This document shows, in pieces, positions 1 to 7,644 of a DNA stretch of 34,848 nt. The first letter of the stretch is position 1. Each line of letters opens with the position of its first letter. The translations under genes were made by a program, and so were the position numbers. The DNA is from Peptostreptococcaceae bacterium. GTDB taxonomy: Bacteria > Bacillota > Clostridia > Peptostreptococcales > Peptostreptococcaceae. The notes under the pieces are model-generated. The model was not told the origin of the DNA. It worked only from the letters and a program-made list of their open reading frames with translations, and made no database searches. Location of the stretch: positions 1 to 34,848 of the forward strand of contig JAOARY010000041.1 in NCBI GenBank assembly GCA_025210335.1, written 5' to 3'.

Positions 1-15
1 ATTATTATTAGACAT
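1..15 (-). CDS. Start of a gene leaving the window on the left
   Basis: Only the first five codons are visible, reading M-S-N-N-N towards the left edge. The start is supported by a strong ribosome binding site (AAGGAGTG on the minus strand, about 22-30) seven bases upstream, and by a good promoter further upstream at 51-80. Nothing can be said about the product. The start codon lies inside an 11-bp inverted repeat, described separately. Confidence 0.55.
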
Positions 16-80
16 TTAGTTCACTCCTTAATGTGGTTTTAGGCGATTACATTATACAAGGATCTTGTGCTAAATGTCTA
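9..80 (-). repeat. 11-bp inverted repeat spanning promoter and start codon
   Basis: TAGACATTTAG occurs at 9-19 as one arm and its exact reverse complement CTAAATGTCTA at 70-80. One arm covers the start codon of the left-edge gene and the other its -35 box. Between them lie two further small stems on the minus strand, ACAAG/CTTGT and AATGT/ACATT. This could be a two-site operator or, if transcription starts upstream of 80, an RNA stem hiding the start codon. The role is inferred. Confidence 0.4.
51..80 (-). promoter_or_regulatory. Promoter of the left-edge gene
   Basis: On the minus strand TAGACA (75-80) is followed after 18 bases by a perfect TATAAT (51-56). It lies just after the terminator of the diguanylate cyclase gene and 36 bases before the left-edge start codon. 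The -35 element overlaps one arm of an 11-bp inverted repeat. Confidence 0.5.
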
Positions 81-91
81 TTTTTTTTTGT

Positions 92-123
92 AAAAAAATA
101 AGTGTTGGATATTTCACCAACAC
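92..123 (-). terminator. Intrinsic terminator of the diguanylate cyclase gene
   Basis: On the minus strand GTGTTGG (117-123) pairs with CCAACAC (102-108) around an 8-base loop and is followed by a T-rich run (92-98). It lies 34 bases after the stop codon of the gene ending at 157. Confidence 0.75.
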
Positions 124-156
124 CAAAAATTATACAACCTAATATTTTTAATTTCA

Positions 157-1386
157 TCAAATTTTTATTGCTACTTTTTTATTATAAAATAAATAGCAAT
201 CGCCTCCCGACTCTTTTACTCTATACATTGTAATATCAGCTTTTCTCATTAATTCTTCACTGTTAATAGCATCATCTGGGTAAATACTTATCCCTATACT
301 TGCAGAAACATTAATTTTTTTATTTTCAATCATAAATTCTTGCTTTAAAACATAATTTATCCTTGATGCTATATTTTTAAGAACATTAACATTATTTATA
401 TTATAATTTAATATTACAAATTCATCTCCACCAAGTCTTGCTACTAAATCATCATTTCTAATCACATTTTCAATTCTTCTTGCTATATTACAAAGTAATA
501 TATCTCCAACATTATGCCCATAATTATCATTAACAAATTTAAATTTATCTATATCCAAAAACATTATCGCAACCTTAGTTTTAATACCCCCATTATAATC
601 TATATTATTATTTAATTCCTCTATAAAAAATCTTCTATTTGGTAGTCTTGTAAGAGTATCATAATAAGCTAACCTCTCTATCTTTTCTCTATCTTTTTTT
701 CTATCTGTTATATCTCTTATTATACTTAAAAGAACTCTTTCTCCATTTATATCTGTACCTATTGAACTTATTTCAACAGGAATTTTTTGTCCTAATTTAT
801 TTTTGTGTTCTGATTCAAATATTATTCCATTTTCATTGGCCATATCCATTTGATTAAATACAAAAGAGTCCAAATCAAATCTCAAATCAAATATTTTCAT
901 TTCTAATAGTTCAGATTTTGTATAATAATAAAGATCTACAGCAGCATTATTGGCTTTTAAAATATTACCATCCATATCTATAAATAATATTACATCTCTT
1001 GCATTTTCAAATAGGAATTCATATTTACCAACCATAAATTTCATTTCACTTATGTCTGTTATGTCTGTAAATTTTATAAAAAACTCATCTTTTTCATGTA
1101 AACCTAATTCTATATCAAAATATTTTCTTAAACTATCTATATATTTTGTTTTTCTAAATTTTTTATTATTCAAAACAGCAAATATATATTTTCTTAAGAT
1201 ATCTTTATCCCAAAATCCAAATATATCAAATATATCTTGTTCTAATAAATCTTCTTTTCTTAATCCAAATTTATCAACAAAAGCTTCATTTACATTTATA
1301 CAAATAAATTTTTCTTTACCTTCAATATTCTTAATCTTACAAACCATAATAGCTTCACTAATGGAATTAAATATTCTTCTATACAT
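157..1386 (-). CDS. PAS-PAS-GGDEF diguanylate cyclase
   Basis: This 409-residue protein should make cyclic di-GMP from two GTP. Two PAS-like sensor segments (about residues 1-110 and 120-230, the second ending in the typical IIRDITDRK junction) precede a GGDEF domain that starts near LTRLPNRRFF. The active-site loop is an intact GGDEF at 319-323. The product-inhibition site RxxD (R310-D313) lies exactly five residues before it, so feedback inhibition is expected. No membrane segment or EAL domain is seen, so the protein is probably cytosolic and senses a small ligand or redox state through PAS; the ligand is unknown. The start has an AAGGGAG ribosome binding site. It is a single gene with its own terminator, divergent from the CorA gene. 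Confidence 0.9.
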   Translation of the reverse strand: MYRRIFNSISEAIMVCKIKNIEGKEKFICINVNEAFVDKFGLRKEDLLEQDIFDIFGFWDKDILRKYIFAVLNNKKFRKTKYIDSLRKYFDIELGLHEKDEFFIKFTDITDISEMKFMVGKYEFLFENARDVILFIDMDGNILKANNAAVDLYYYTKSELLEMKIFDLRFDLDSFVFNQMDMANENGIIFESEHKNKLGQKIPVEISSIGTDINGERVLLSIIRDITDRKKDREKIERLAYYDTLTRLPNRRFFIEELNNNIDYNGGIKTKVAIMFLDIDKFKFVNDNYGHNVGDILLCNIARRIENVIRNDDLVARLGGDEFVILNYNINNVNVLKNIASRINYVLKQEFMIENKKINVSASIGISIYPDDAINSEELMRKADITMYRVKESGGDCYLFYNKKVAIKI

Positions 1387-1493
1387 ATTTAAAATACTCC
1401 CTTCTTTTTTTAAATTTATTTTAAAATTTATTTTAATTTTTTGTTTTTTACATTAAAAAAATACCCTTTTTTTTAATAAGTATCAATTGTTTT

Positions 1494-1523
1494 TTGAAAA
1501 ATTATTAATGTTAAGGGTATAAT
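1494..1523 (+). promoter_or_regulatory. Promoter of the CorA-type gene
   Basis: TTGAAA (1494-1499) and TATAAT (1518-1523) are separated by 18 bases, about 30 bases before an AGGAGG ribosome binding site. TACCCTT/AAGGGTA form a loose inverted repeat around it. The leader is too short to contain an M-box magnesium riboswitch. Confidence 0.55.
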
Positions 1524-1554
1524 TTCTAAAAATATCATATAGGAGGCTTGAAAA

Positions 1555-2607
1555 ATGTTTTTCAATAATAAGAATTTAGATAAAATAGGAAGACCTCCTG
1601 GAAACCTAGTTTATACAGGTTCAGGAGAAAAAAAAGAAGTTTTAATAAATCATATAAAATTTAATCTAAATAATTTCGAAAACATACAATCAAAAAGCAT
1701 AGACTCCAATTTAATAAATTTAAAATATGTTAATTGGATTAAAATTCTTGGTTTATCAGATATACAAAAGATTGAAGAAATCAAAAATATAGTAGAAATA
1801 GATAAGTTGAATTTAGAAGATATATTAAATGTAGGACAAAGACCTAAAATTGAAGTGCATGATGAATATATATTCTTAGTACTTAAAATCCTTTCATTTG
1901 ATGAAAAAGCATTTAAGCTTAAAGAAGAACAAATATCCTTTGTACTAACTAAAAATATATTAATAACATTTCAAGAAAATAAAAATGATATATTTAAAAA
2001 TATTTTGGAAAGAATGGATAAAAACATCGGAAATATAAGAAAAAATAAAGCAGACTATTTACTGTATGCAATTATTGACTCTATTGTAGATATCAATTTT
2101 AATATATTAAATATAATCGAAGAAAAAATAGAAATAATAGAAGATAATATAATAAATAATAAAGAAACAAATATTATAAGTGAAATATACAAACTACGAA
2201 AAGAATTACTTTTATTAAAAACTTCAATTTGGCCATTAAAAGAAATACTATATCAACTAAGAGAAACCAAAGCTTTTATTTCTTCTAATACTTCCAAATA
2301 CATCAAAGATATTATTGATCATATAATATCCATAATGGATTTTGTCACTATATATAGAGAAATGATTAATAGCATGTTTGAATCACATCAAACAAATGTA
2401 AGTAATAAAATGAATCAAATAATGACTACTTTAACTATATTCTCAGCTGTATTTATACCTCTTACTTTTCTTGCTGGGATATATGGTATGAATTTTGAAT
2501 ATATTCCAGAATTATCTTTTAAATATTCTTATCCCGTATTTTTGTGTATATGTGTTTTAGTAGCTTTTTCAATGATAAGATTTTTTAAACATAAAAAATG
2601 GATTTAA
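1555..2607 (+). CDS. corA: CorA-family divalent cation transporter
   Basis: A 350-residue member of the CorA family, which forms pentameric channels for Mg2+ (some members take Co2+ or Zn2+). The diagnostic YGMNF signature is at about 310-314, between the last two membrane helices (about 288-309 and 324-343). The large N-terminal part is cytoplasmic and ends in the long helix that lines the funnel. A basic tail (FKHKKWI) closes the protein, as is usual. Length is normal. The start has a strong AGGAGG site 8 bases upstream. It is probably monocistronic, with its own promoter at 1494-1523. The family is certain; the ion is inferred. Confidence 0.92.
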   Translation: MFFNNKNLDKIGRPPGNLVYTGSGEKKEVLINHIKFNLNNFENIQSKSIDSNLINLKYVNWIKILGLSDIQKIEEIKNIVEIDKLNLEDILNVGQRPKIEVHDEYIFLVLKILSFDEKAFKLKEEQISFVLTKNILITFQENKNDIFKNILERMDKNIGNIRKNKADYLLYAIIDSIVDINFNILNIIEEKIEIIEDNIINNKETNIISEIYKLRKELLLLKTSIWPLKEILYQLRETKAFISSNTSKYIKDIIDHIISIMDFVTIYREMINSMFESHQTNVSNKMNQIMTTLTIFSAVFIPLTFLAGIYGMNFEYIPELSFKYSYPVFLCICVLVAFSMIRFFKHKKWI

Positions 2608-2612
2608 TACAC

Positions 2613-2643
2613 TTGACATTCATCTAAGGCTAAGGTTTAGAAT
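2613..2643 (+). promoter_or_regulatory. MerR-type promoter with a 19-bp spacer
   Basis: TTGACA (2613-2618) and TAGAAT (2638-2643) are separated by 19 bases, the over-long spacing typical of promoters twisted into shape by MerR-family regulators. The spacer contains a tandem CTAAGG. The next gene encodes a MerR-family protein, so autoregulation is likely. Confidence 0.6.
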
Positions 2644-2687
2644 CTAATTAAGAACGATATCTTCTAAATCAAAAAGTAGGTGTTAAT

Positions 2688-3740
2688 ATGAAAAAATATA
2701 AGATAAAAGAAATAAGTGACATATTTAATATCAGTCCTAATAAACTTAGATTTTACGAAAAGAAAGGTCTTATCAAACCAACCAGAGATGATATTAATAA
2801 CTATAGATATTATGACGAAAAAAACATATATAAAATACAACTTATTTTAAGTTATAGAAAATTGGGTTTTTCAATAGAATCAATCAAATCAATATTAGAT
2901 AATCAAGATTCCAAAAACACATTGTTAGATAATTTTTATAATCAAATCCAATTTATCAATAATGAATTTGAAAAGCTAAAAATTCTAAAAAAATCATTAG
3001 AAAAATCAATGGATGTAATCTATGATAGTAAAGATAATGATTATATAGATAAAATTCTTGAAATTTCTAAGGAAAGTGCTAAAGAACAGAATCTAAAAAA
3101 TAGTTTTGAAGATATTTGGGATTTTGATAATTGGGCTAAAACTTATGATAAGTCCGTAGAAAATAATGTGGGTAGTCTAAAAATATATCAGACTTATAAT
3201 GATGTATTAAATACAGTCTATAATAAATCTAGCGAATTAAAAAAAGATAAAAATATAAATATATTAGATATAGGTATAGGTACAGGGAATTTATCTAAAT
3301 TATTTTTGGATGATGATTATACTAATATAATAGGTCTTGACCAATCAAGGAAGATGTTAAATGTATGCAAAAATAAATACCCTAGCCTTAAAGTCAGACT
3401 AGGCGAGTTTTTAAAGATTCCTTTTGATGATTCTAAATTTGATCTTATAATATCAACTTATGCATTTCATCATCTTAATGATGAACAAAAATTAATGGCT
3501 ATAAAAGAAATGCTTAGAGTCTTAAAGCATGAGGGATTAATCATTATTGGGGATTTGATGTATGAGAATGAAGATATTAAATCAAAGTTATTGGATAGTT
3601 TTGATGAGGATGAGTTAAGAGAGTTTAATTGTGAGTTTTATAGTGATATATCTAAGTTAGAAAAGGAGTTTATAAAATATAATAAAACAATTGAAACTAT
3701 TAAAATAGATAGGCTTAATTTTGTTCTTGTAATTAAATAA
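2688..3740 (+). CDS. MerR regulator fused to a SAM-dependent methyltransferase
   Basis: A 350-residue two-domain protein. Residues 1-70 form a MerR winged helix (IKEISDIFNISPNKLRFYEK, then the NNYRYYDE wing), followed by a dimerisation helix (about 80-115). Residues 140-350 form a class I methyltransferase: the SAM loop is D194-IGIGTG-200, the ribose-binding acid is in GLDQS (D218), and IISTYAFHHL (254-263) is the usual motif IV region. The MerR half probably binds the 19-bp-spacer promoter just upstream. The methyltransferase may act as sensor or may modify a small toxic molecule; the substrate is unknown. Such fusions are known in Firmicutes but their role is poorly described. The start has a GTAGGTG site. 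A terminator follows at 3748. Confidence 0.88.
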   Translation: MKKYKIKEISDIFNISPNKLRFYEKKGLIKPTRDDINNYRYYDEKNIYKIQLILSYRKLGFSIESIKSILDNQDSKNTLLDNFYNQIQFINNEFEKLKILKKSLEKSMDVIYDSKDNDYIDKILEISKESAKEQNLKNSFEDIWDFDNWAKTYDKSVENNVGSLKIYQTYNDVLNTVYNKSSELKKDKNINILDIGIGTGNLSKLFLDDDYTNIIGLDQSRKMLNVCKNKYPSLKVRLGEFLKIPFDDSKFDLIISTYAFHHLNDEQKLMAIKEMLRVLKHEGLIIIGDLMYENEDIKSKLLDSFDEDELREFNCEFYSDISKLEKEFIKYNKTIETIKIDRLNFVLVIK

Positions 3741-3747
3741 CACAAAT

Positions 3748-3792
3748 AGCTATAGCATTAAAAATATTTTAATTCTATAGCTCCTTGTTTTT
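3748..3792 (+). terminator. Terminator of the MerR-methyltransferase gene
   Basis: AGCTATAG (3748-3755) pairs with CTATAGCT (3775-3782). The stem continues inward as ATTAAAA/TTTTAAT, and a T-rich tail (CCTTGTTTTT) follows. Confidence 0.7.
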
Positions 3793-3851
3793 AAAATATT
3801 AACCAAATATTATTTGTATTATTTATCTAAAATTACTTGTTTATTCGCTTA

Positions 3852-4442
3852 TTAAGAAATCCATCTTTTCATAAAATCCCAATCCAATACTGTTCCATCA
3901 TTATTTAATATACCTAAGAATATTCCATCATTTTTTCCAACTTGATAAATTGCATTTACACTTCCACTTCTTTTTGTAACATCATTATCCATTAAATATT
4001 TTTCAAATATCTCTTTTTTAGTTCCATAATTTTCACTAACATAAGCTACTATATAAATATCTACTAAATGTGCACCAAAACAATCTATATCATTACTTAA
4101 TATATGATTTCTTATTATATTTTTTTGTTCAGTTAAATCTTTTTCTTTTAATCTAGTTTCCATCGATGCTATATCATAAGCCTTATAACATCTTTTTTCC
4201 CATTGCTTTAACTCAGAATAATTCCAATTATTTTGTTTTAATTTTATAAGTAAATTACTTAAATTATATACAGTTGGAATTACCTTTTTATGTATTGACC
4301 TACCATTTAAATTCTCTTTTAATTTTATTTTTTCATTTTCTTTAAAATATTCATTCTTACTCTGATTTATTTCTTTTAATATCTCTTCTTTTATTTCTTC
4401 TTTAATATTTTCTTTGAATTTTTTTAATATCTTCTTAATCAT
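3852..4442 (-). CDS. Protein of unknown function with a charged coiled-coil N-terminus
   Basis: A 196-residue soluble protein I do not recognise. Residues 1-50 are almost all Lys, Glu and Ile in heptad-like order and should form an amphipathic helix or coiled coil. The rest (60-196) is a mixed helical domain with a conserved-looking end: HLVDIYIVAYVSENYG near 125-140, and a compact C-terminus rich in Gly, Asn and Asp that ends in MKRWIS. No signal peptide or membrane segment is seen. The start has an AAGGAG site. It stands alone between a convergent gene and a divergent acetyltransferase gene. Confidence 0.65.
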   Translation of the reverse strand: MIKKILKKFKENIKEEIKEEILKEINQSKNEYFKENEKIKLKENLNGRSIHKKVIPTVYNLSNLLIKLKQNNWNYSELKQWEKRCYKAYDIASMETRLKEKDLTEQKNIIRNHILSNDIDCFGAHLVDIYIVAYVSENYGTKKEIFEKYLMDNDVTKRSGSVNAIYQVGKNDGIFLGILNNDGTVLDWDFMKRWIS

Positions 4443-4584
4443 AGTAAAAACTCCTTTTTAATCACAATTTAAATAATTATTTTAATATTAGTTATAATTA
4501 TGAAGTAGTGCTTTTTTACTATTTATTATATACCTTAACTAAAATTATTACAAAATCTAATAAAAAAATTCTTAAATTTTTTTA

Positions 4585-4613
4585 TTGACTTTAATTTTGA
4601 TTATAGATATAAT
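4585..4613 (+). promoter_or_regulatory. Promoter of the acetyltransferase-XRE pair
   Basis: TTGACT (4585-4590), a 17-base spacer and TATAAT (4608-4613) form a near-consensus housekeeping promoter about 50 bases before the acetyltransferase start. Confidence 0.65.
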
Positions 4614-4617
4614 ATCT
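4605..4617. promoter_or_regulatory. Palindromic operator candidate over the -10 box
   Basis: AGATAT-A-ATATCT is a perfect 6+1+6 palindrome that covers the -10 element of the preceding promoter. The second gene of the operon is an XRE repressor-like protein, so this is a plausible autoregulatory site. Palindromes this A+T-rich also arise by chance here. Confidence 0.35.
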
Positions 4618-4661
4618 CTAATTTTATAAATTTCTAAATAAATGGTATTGGGGGCTATATA

Positions 4662-5189
4662 ATGGAATTTAATAGTAAAAAAGGTACTATAGTTATAAGG
4701 GAAGCTACAAAAAAAGATGCTAAAGAGCTAATAAAATATATTCATACAGTATCTAAAGAAACAGAATTCTTACTTTTTAGTGATGGGGAGTTTAATCCTA
4801 CAATAGAAGAAGAACAAAACTTCTTAGAAAGTATTATACAAAGAGAAAATCAGATATTTTTAATTGCTACAATAGATAATAAAGTAATTGCAGCATTTGA
4901 TTATCAAGGTGGTACAAGAAAAAAAATAGAACATACTGGAGCATTAGGTATATCTATATTAAAAGAATATTGGGGAATTGGTCTTGGAACTAAATTATTT
5001 GAAGTGTTTTTTGATTGGGCTAAATCAAATAACATAACAACAAAAGTTGATTTATCTGTTATGACTCATAATAAACGAGCTATACAATTATATAAAAAAA
5101 TGGGGTTTGAAATAGAAGGTACTATAAAAAATGCTGTGTTTATGAATGATCAATATTATGATTATTATGCAATGGGAATTTGCTTTTAA
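4662..5189 (+). CDS. GNAT-family N-acetyltransferase
   Basis: A 175-residue acetyltransferase that should transfer acetyl from acetyl-CoA to an amine. The N-terminus (IVIREATKKDAKELIKYI) is the usual first strand and helix. The acetyl-CoA pyrophosphate loop is G105-I-G-L-G-T110, after the ISILKEYW strand. The C-terminal NKRAIQLYKKMGF segment (137-149) is the standard motif B. It resembles the RimJ/RimL or spermidine-type branch, but the substrate cannot be told. It shares layout and motifs with the second GNAT gene at 12,882, so the two may be distant paralogues. The start has a GGGGG site. It is followed 46 bases later by an XRE gene that is probably co-transcribed. Confidence 0.88.
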   Translation: MEFNSKKGTIVIREATKKDAKELIKYIHTVSKETEFLLFSDGEFNPTIEEEQNFLESIIQRENQIFLIATIDNKVIAAFDYQGGTRKKIEHTGALGISILKEYWGIGLGTKLFEVFFDWAKSNNITTKVDLSVMTHNKRAIQLYKKMGFEIEGTIKNAVFMNDQYYDYYAMGICF

Positions 5190-5235
5190 TATATAACTTA
5201 AAAATATAAAGAAGATTATGAAGGTAGGTGTTAAA

Positions 5236-5541
5236 ATGGATAACCTAAAAACTGATACAAAAAATCCAGGTGTTAAATTTGATGATTTAAAAACTCAATT
5301 GATGAAAGATGAAGAATTTAAAACAGAATATGAAAAATTAAAACCAAGATATGAAGTAATTTCTCAAATTGTAGAAGCTAGAAAAGAAATGCACATGACA
5401 CAAGAAGAACTCGCTTTAAGATCTGGCACACGAAAATCAAATATTTCAAGATTAGAAAGTGGTTCTTACAATCCTTCTTTAGATTTTTTAATAAAAATAG
5501 CTAAAAGTTTGGGTAAAGATATTCATATAGAAATTAGATGA
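5236..5541 (+). CDS. XRE-family helix-turn-helix protein, HigA-antitoxin-like
   Basis: A 101-residue protein with a charged N-terminal arm (about 1-45) and a C-terminal XRE helix-turn-helix: ISQIVEARKEMHMTQEELA, then RSGTRKSNISRLESG and a tail ending DIHIEIR. This shape matches HigA-type antitoxins and small XRE repressors. No toxin gene is next to it; its partner here is the acetyltransferase upstream, and GNAT-family toxins do exist, although the usual partners of those are RHH antitoxins. I chose ATG 5236 because AGGTAGGTG lies five bases upstream of it. The in-frame ATG at 5218 has only a weak AAGAAG. Confidence 0.82.
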   Translation: MDNLKTDTKNPGVKFDDLKTQLMKDEEFKTEYEKLKPRYEVISQIVEARKEMHMTQEELALRSGTRKSNISRLESGSYNPSLDFLIKIAKSLGKDIHIEIR

Positions 5542-5562
5542 TAAAAGAATATATTAAACTAT

Positions 5563-5631
5563 GAAGCTGTTGCAATGAAAAAAGTAATTTATTTTATGTA
5601 TTTTTATTTTAATTCTTAATGTAACAGCCTC
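5563..5631. repeat. Long inverted repeat, possible bidirectional terminator
   Basis: GAAGCTGTTGCAAT at 5563-5576 is almost complementary to ATGTAACAGCCTC ending at 5631 (one mismatch and one wobble), closing a long A+T-rich loop. It lies between two convergent genes. It lacks a clean T-tract on either side, so it may instead be a remnant of a short repeat element. Confidence 0.4.
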
Positions 5632-5646
5632 ATAAATTTAATTATT

Positions 5647-6966
5647 TTACACCTCCAATTTACTTACTTCTTTTTTATAATTTTGATTAAATAAAATATA
5701 TAAAACAAAATAATTAGAAGCTAAAAATGAAAGTATTATATATATATTTATTTCATATACTAAATTAACAATAAGTAATATAGCTATAATGCTAAAATTA
5801 ACAACACCAGTTATTTTCAGCACTCTATGTTCAAAACCCAGTGCTTGTAATGAATACTTAGATACTTCAAAGAAAATTTGAAAAGAATTTATTATTATTA
5901 TAAATAATAATAATTCCAATCCTCTTGTAATTATATCCGCTTGATCTGTAAAAAATCTGATTATATAATCCTTTAATAATGCAAATATGATTCCTGTTAT
6001 AAAATATATTCCTAAAATCAATTTCAAACTTATCTTTGGTATCAATCTAAGTGACTCCATATCTTTTTTCGAAATACACTCTCCAATTATGATTATTATT
6101 CCATTACAATACATATAAACCATCATAAAAGATATACTGGTTACTTTTAAACATACACTATATGATGAAAATTCTATTATGGATAATCTACTTATTAATG
6201 CTGTAATACATACACTAAATATTGCTCCTTCTAATATCTCTTGCATTACAAGAGGTATACTTTTTTTTAATAATAATAATTTATTACTACTTTTAATATT
6301 TTTTAACTTCTTAAAATCATCTCTTAATATGTATATATACGAACTTAATTGAGTAAATAAAGATATTACAAAACCTAATGCCACTCCAATAATCTTATAC
6401 TCACTTTCAAATACAAAATAAACAAATATATAAGTAGTAAGTAGTTGAAGAATAGAACTAATAATTCCAACCATCATTATAGGTTTTGTTTTTTTTCTTA
6501 CCTTCATTAAGTTAGACATTGCAAATATAAGCATTTGAAACAATATAGAAAATGACAATACAGATGAATAAAGTGAACCAATATAAAGAACTTGACCATC
6601 AAAACCATATAATATTTTTAAAATATATTTAAAGAAAAATATAAATACAAATAAAAATATTAAACCGATAAGAAAATTAACCTCTAATATTGACTTAAAA
6701 TAATTTCTAAATAAATTCTCATCTTTTAATCTTATCTTTGAAGAATTGATATTAAAAGATAAACTAAAAACCCCAAGTATTCCAAGCAGTGCATATATAA
6801 AACTATCAACGACTTGAGTCGAAGCAATTGCTTGAATAGATATTCTTCCAACAATCGCAGCCATAAATGAACTTATTATAGTGTTAAATACTGCATTAAA
6901 TATAAGTGGTAATGAAAAACTATTTAAATTTGATACTATATCTTTTTGCTTACTAATCGCCCCCAT
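5647..6966 (-). CDS. MATE-family multidrug or metabolite exporter
   Basis: A 439-residue integral membrane protein with about twelve hydrophobic helices in two halves. The family signature is seen near the N-terminus (NSFSLPLIFNAVFNTIIS, then GRISIQAIAS, matching the usual P-x-N-x-x...LG region) and again after the central loop (KSIPLVMQEILEGAIFS at about 235). MATE proteins export drugs or organic cations using a Na+ or H+ gradient. The charged central loop (LRDDFKKLKNIKSSNK) separates the halves. Length is typical. The start has an AAAGGGG site. It is a single gene, convergent with the XRE gene. The substrate is unknown. Confidence 0.85.
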   Translation of the reverse strand: MGAISKQKDIVSNLNSFSLPLIFNAVFNTIISSFMAAIVGRISIQAIASTQVVDSFIYALLGILGVFSLSFNINSSKIRLKDENLFRNYFKSILEVNFLIGLIFLFVFIFFFKYILKILYGFDGQVLYIGSLYSSVLSFSILFQMLIFAMSNLMKVRKKTKPIMMVGIISSILQLLTTYIFVYFVFESEYKIIGVALGFVISLFTQLSSYIYILRDDFKKLKNIKSSNKLLLLKKSIPLVMQEILEGAIFSVCITALISRLSIIEFSSYSVCLKVTSISFMMVYMYCNGIIIIIGECISKKDMESLRLIPKISLKLILGIYFITGIIFALLKDYIIRFFTDQADIITRGLELLLFIIIINSFQIFFEVSKYSLQALGFEHRVLKITGVVNFSIIAILLIVNLVYEINIYIILSFLASNYFVLYILFNQNYKKEVSKLEV

Positions 6967-7125
6967 AAATTAACCCCTTTATATTATATTTCCTTTATAA
7001 TAGCATATCTTAAGCTTAAATAAATTTAAATTAGAATTTTTTAATGATATTGTAAAAAAATATATGTGGCTATTGTACTAAAGAAAATTTATTTTGCATA
7101 TTATGTTTATTTTTTGATTTACAGC

Positions 7126-7154
7126 AAAAAAGAACCACTTAAAGGTTCTTTTTT
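7126..7154. terminator. Bidirectional terminator after the 7,171 gene
   Basis: AAAAAAGAACC (7126-7136) pairs perfectly with GGTTCTTTTTT (7144-7154). It lies 17 bases beyond the stop of the minus-strand gene that ends at 7171 and marks the end of the sigma-dependent operon. Confidence 0.8.
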
Positions 7155-7170
7155 GTTATAAATTATTTAA

Positions 7171-7623
7171 TTAGAAGTTTCTAAGTGGATCACCTACATA
7201 TGCTTTTAAACTCTCTGCAATTATCTTAAGTTCTTTTCCTATACAAGGGATTATGTCAAATTTTTCACTCATCATAATCATCATTTTTTTAAATTCTCCT
7301 GTTGCCTTAAATCTATGTTGATATATATTATCTTTTTTATCATGAAATACTAAGAATCTTATTACTTTATTTTTACTTTGTCCATATTGGAATTTTTCAC
7401 TTACCGCAACTTTATCTGTTTCAAATATAAGTTCATTAAATTCATCAAACTTATCTTTTTCTACAAATAAAACCCCTGCATATTCTTGATCAATAACCTT
7501 AAAAGGTATTACAAAAAAATCTTTTTTTCTCTTTTTAAAGTTTTGTTGCCAGTTTATATCAACTTCCTCTTTATCATTCATTAATAACTGTATTTTGTCA
7601 TTTAATTCTACTGTTCTTGGCAT
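7171..7623 (-). CDS. Protein of unknown function in the TcdR-like regulon
   Basis: A 150-residue soluble protein with no signal peptide or membrane segment that I do not recognise. It has alternating strands in the middle (KDFFVIPFKVIDQEYAGVLF, then KVIRFLVFHDKK) and a Met-rich helix (FKKMMIMMSEKF) before the C-terminus. It starts 21 bases after the RhiA-like gene with an AAGGAGG site and ends at a strong terminator. It therefore forms a two-gene operon that very likely depends on the upstream TcdR-like sigma factor. A partner or chaperone role for the RhiA-like protein is possible but unproven. Confidence 0.75.
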   Translation of the reverse strand: MPRTVELNDKIQLLMNDKEEVDINWQQNFKKRKKDFFVIPFKVIDQEYAGVLFVEKDKFDEFNELIFETDKVAVSEKFQYGQSKNKVIRFLVFHDKKDNIYQHRFKATGEFKKMMIMMSEKFDIIPCIGKELKIIAESLKAYVGDPLRNF

Positions 7624-7644
7624 ATTTATTCCTCCTTAATATTT

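Noticed and set aside
950..1456. Plus-strand open frame opposite the first diguanylate cyclase gene
   Set aside because: The opposite strand encodes clear PAS domains; this frame has no ribosome binding site or recognisable domain.
1387..1554. M-box magnesium riboswitch upstream of the CorA-type gene
   Set aside because: After the promoter at 1494-1523 only about 30 bases of leader remain, and none of the M-box conserved segments was seen.
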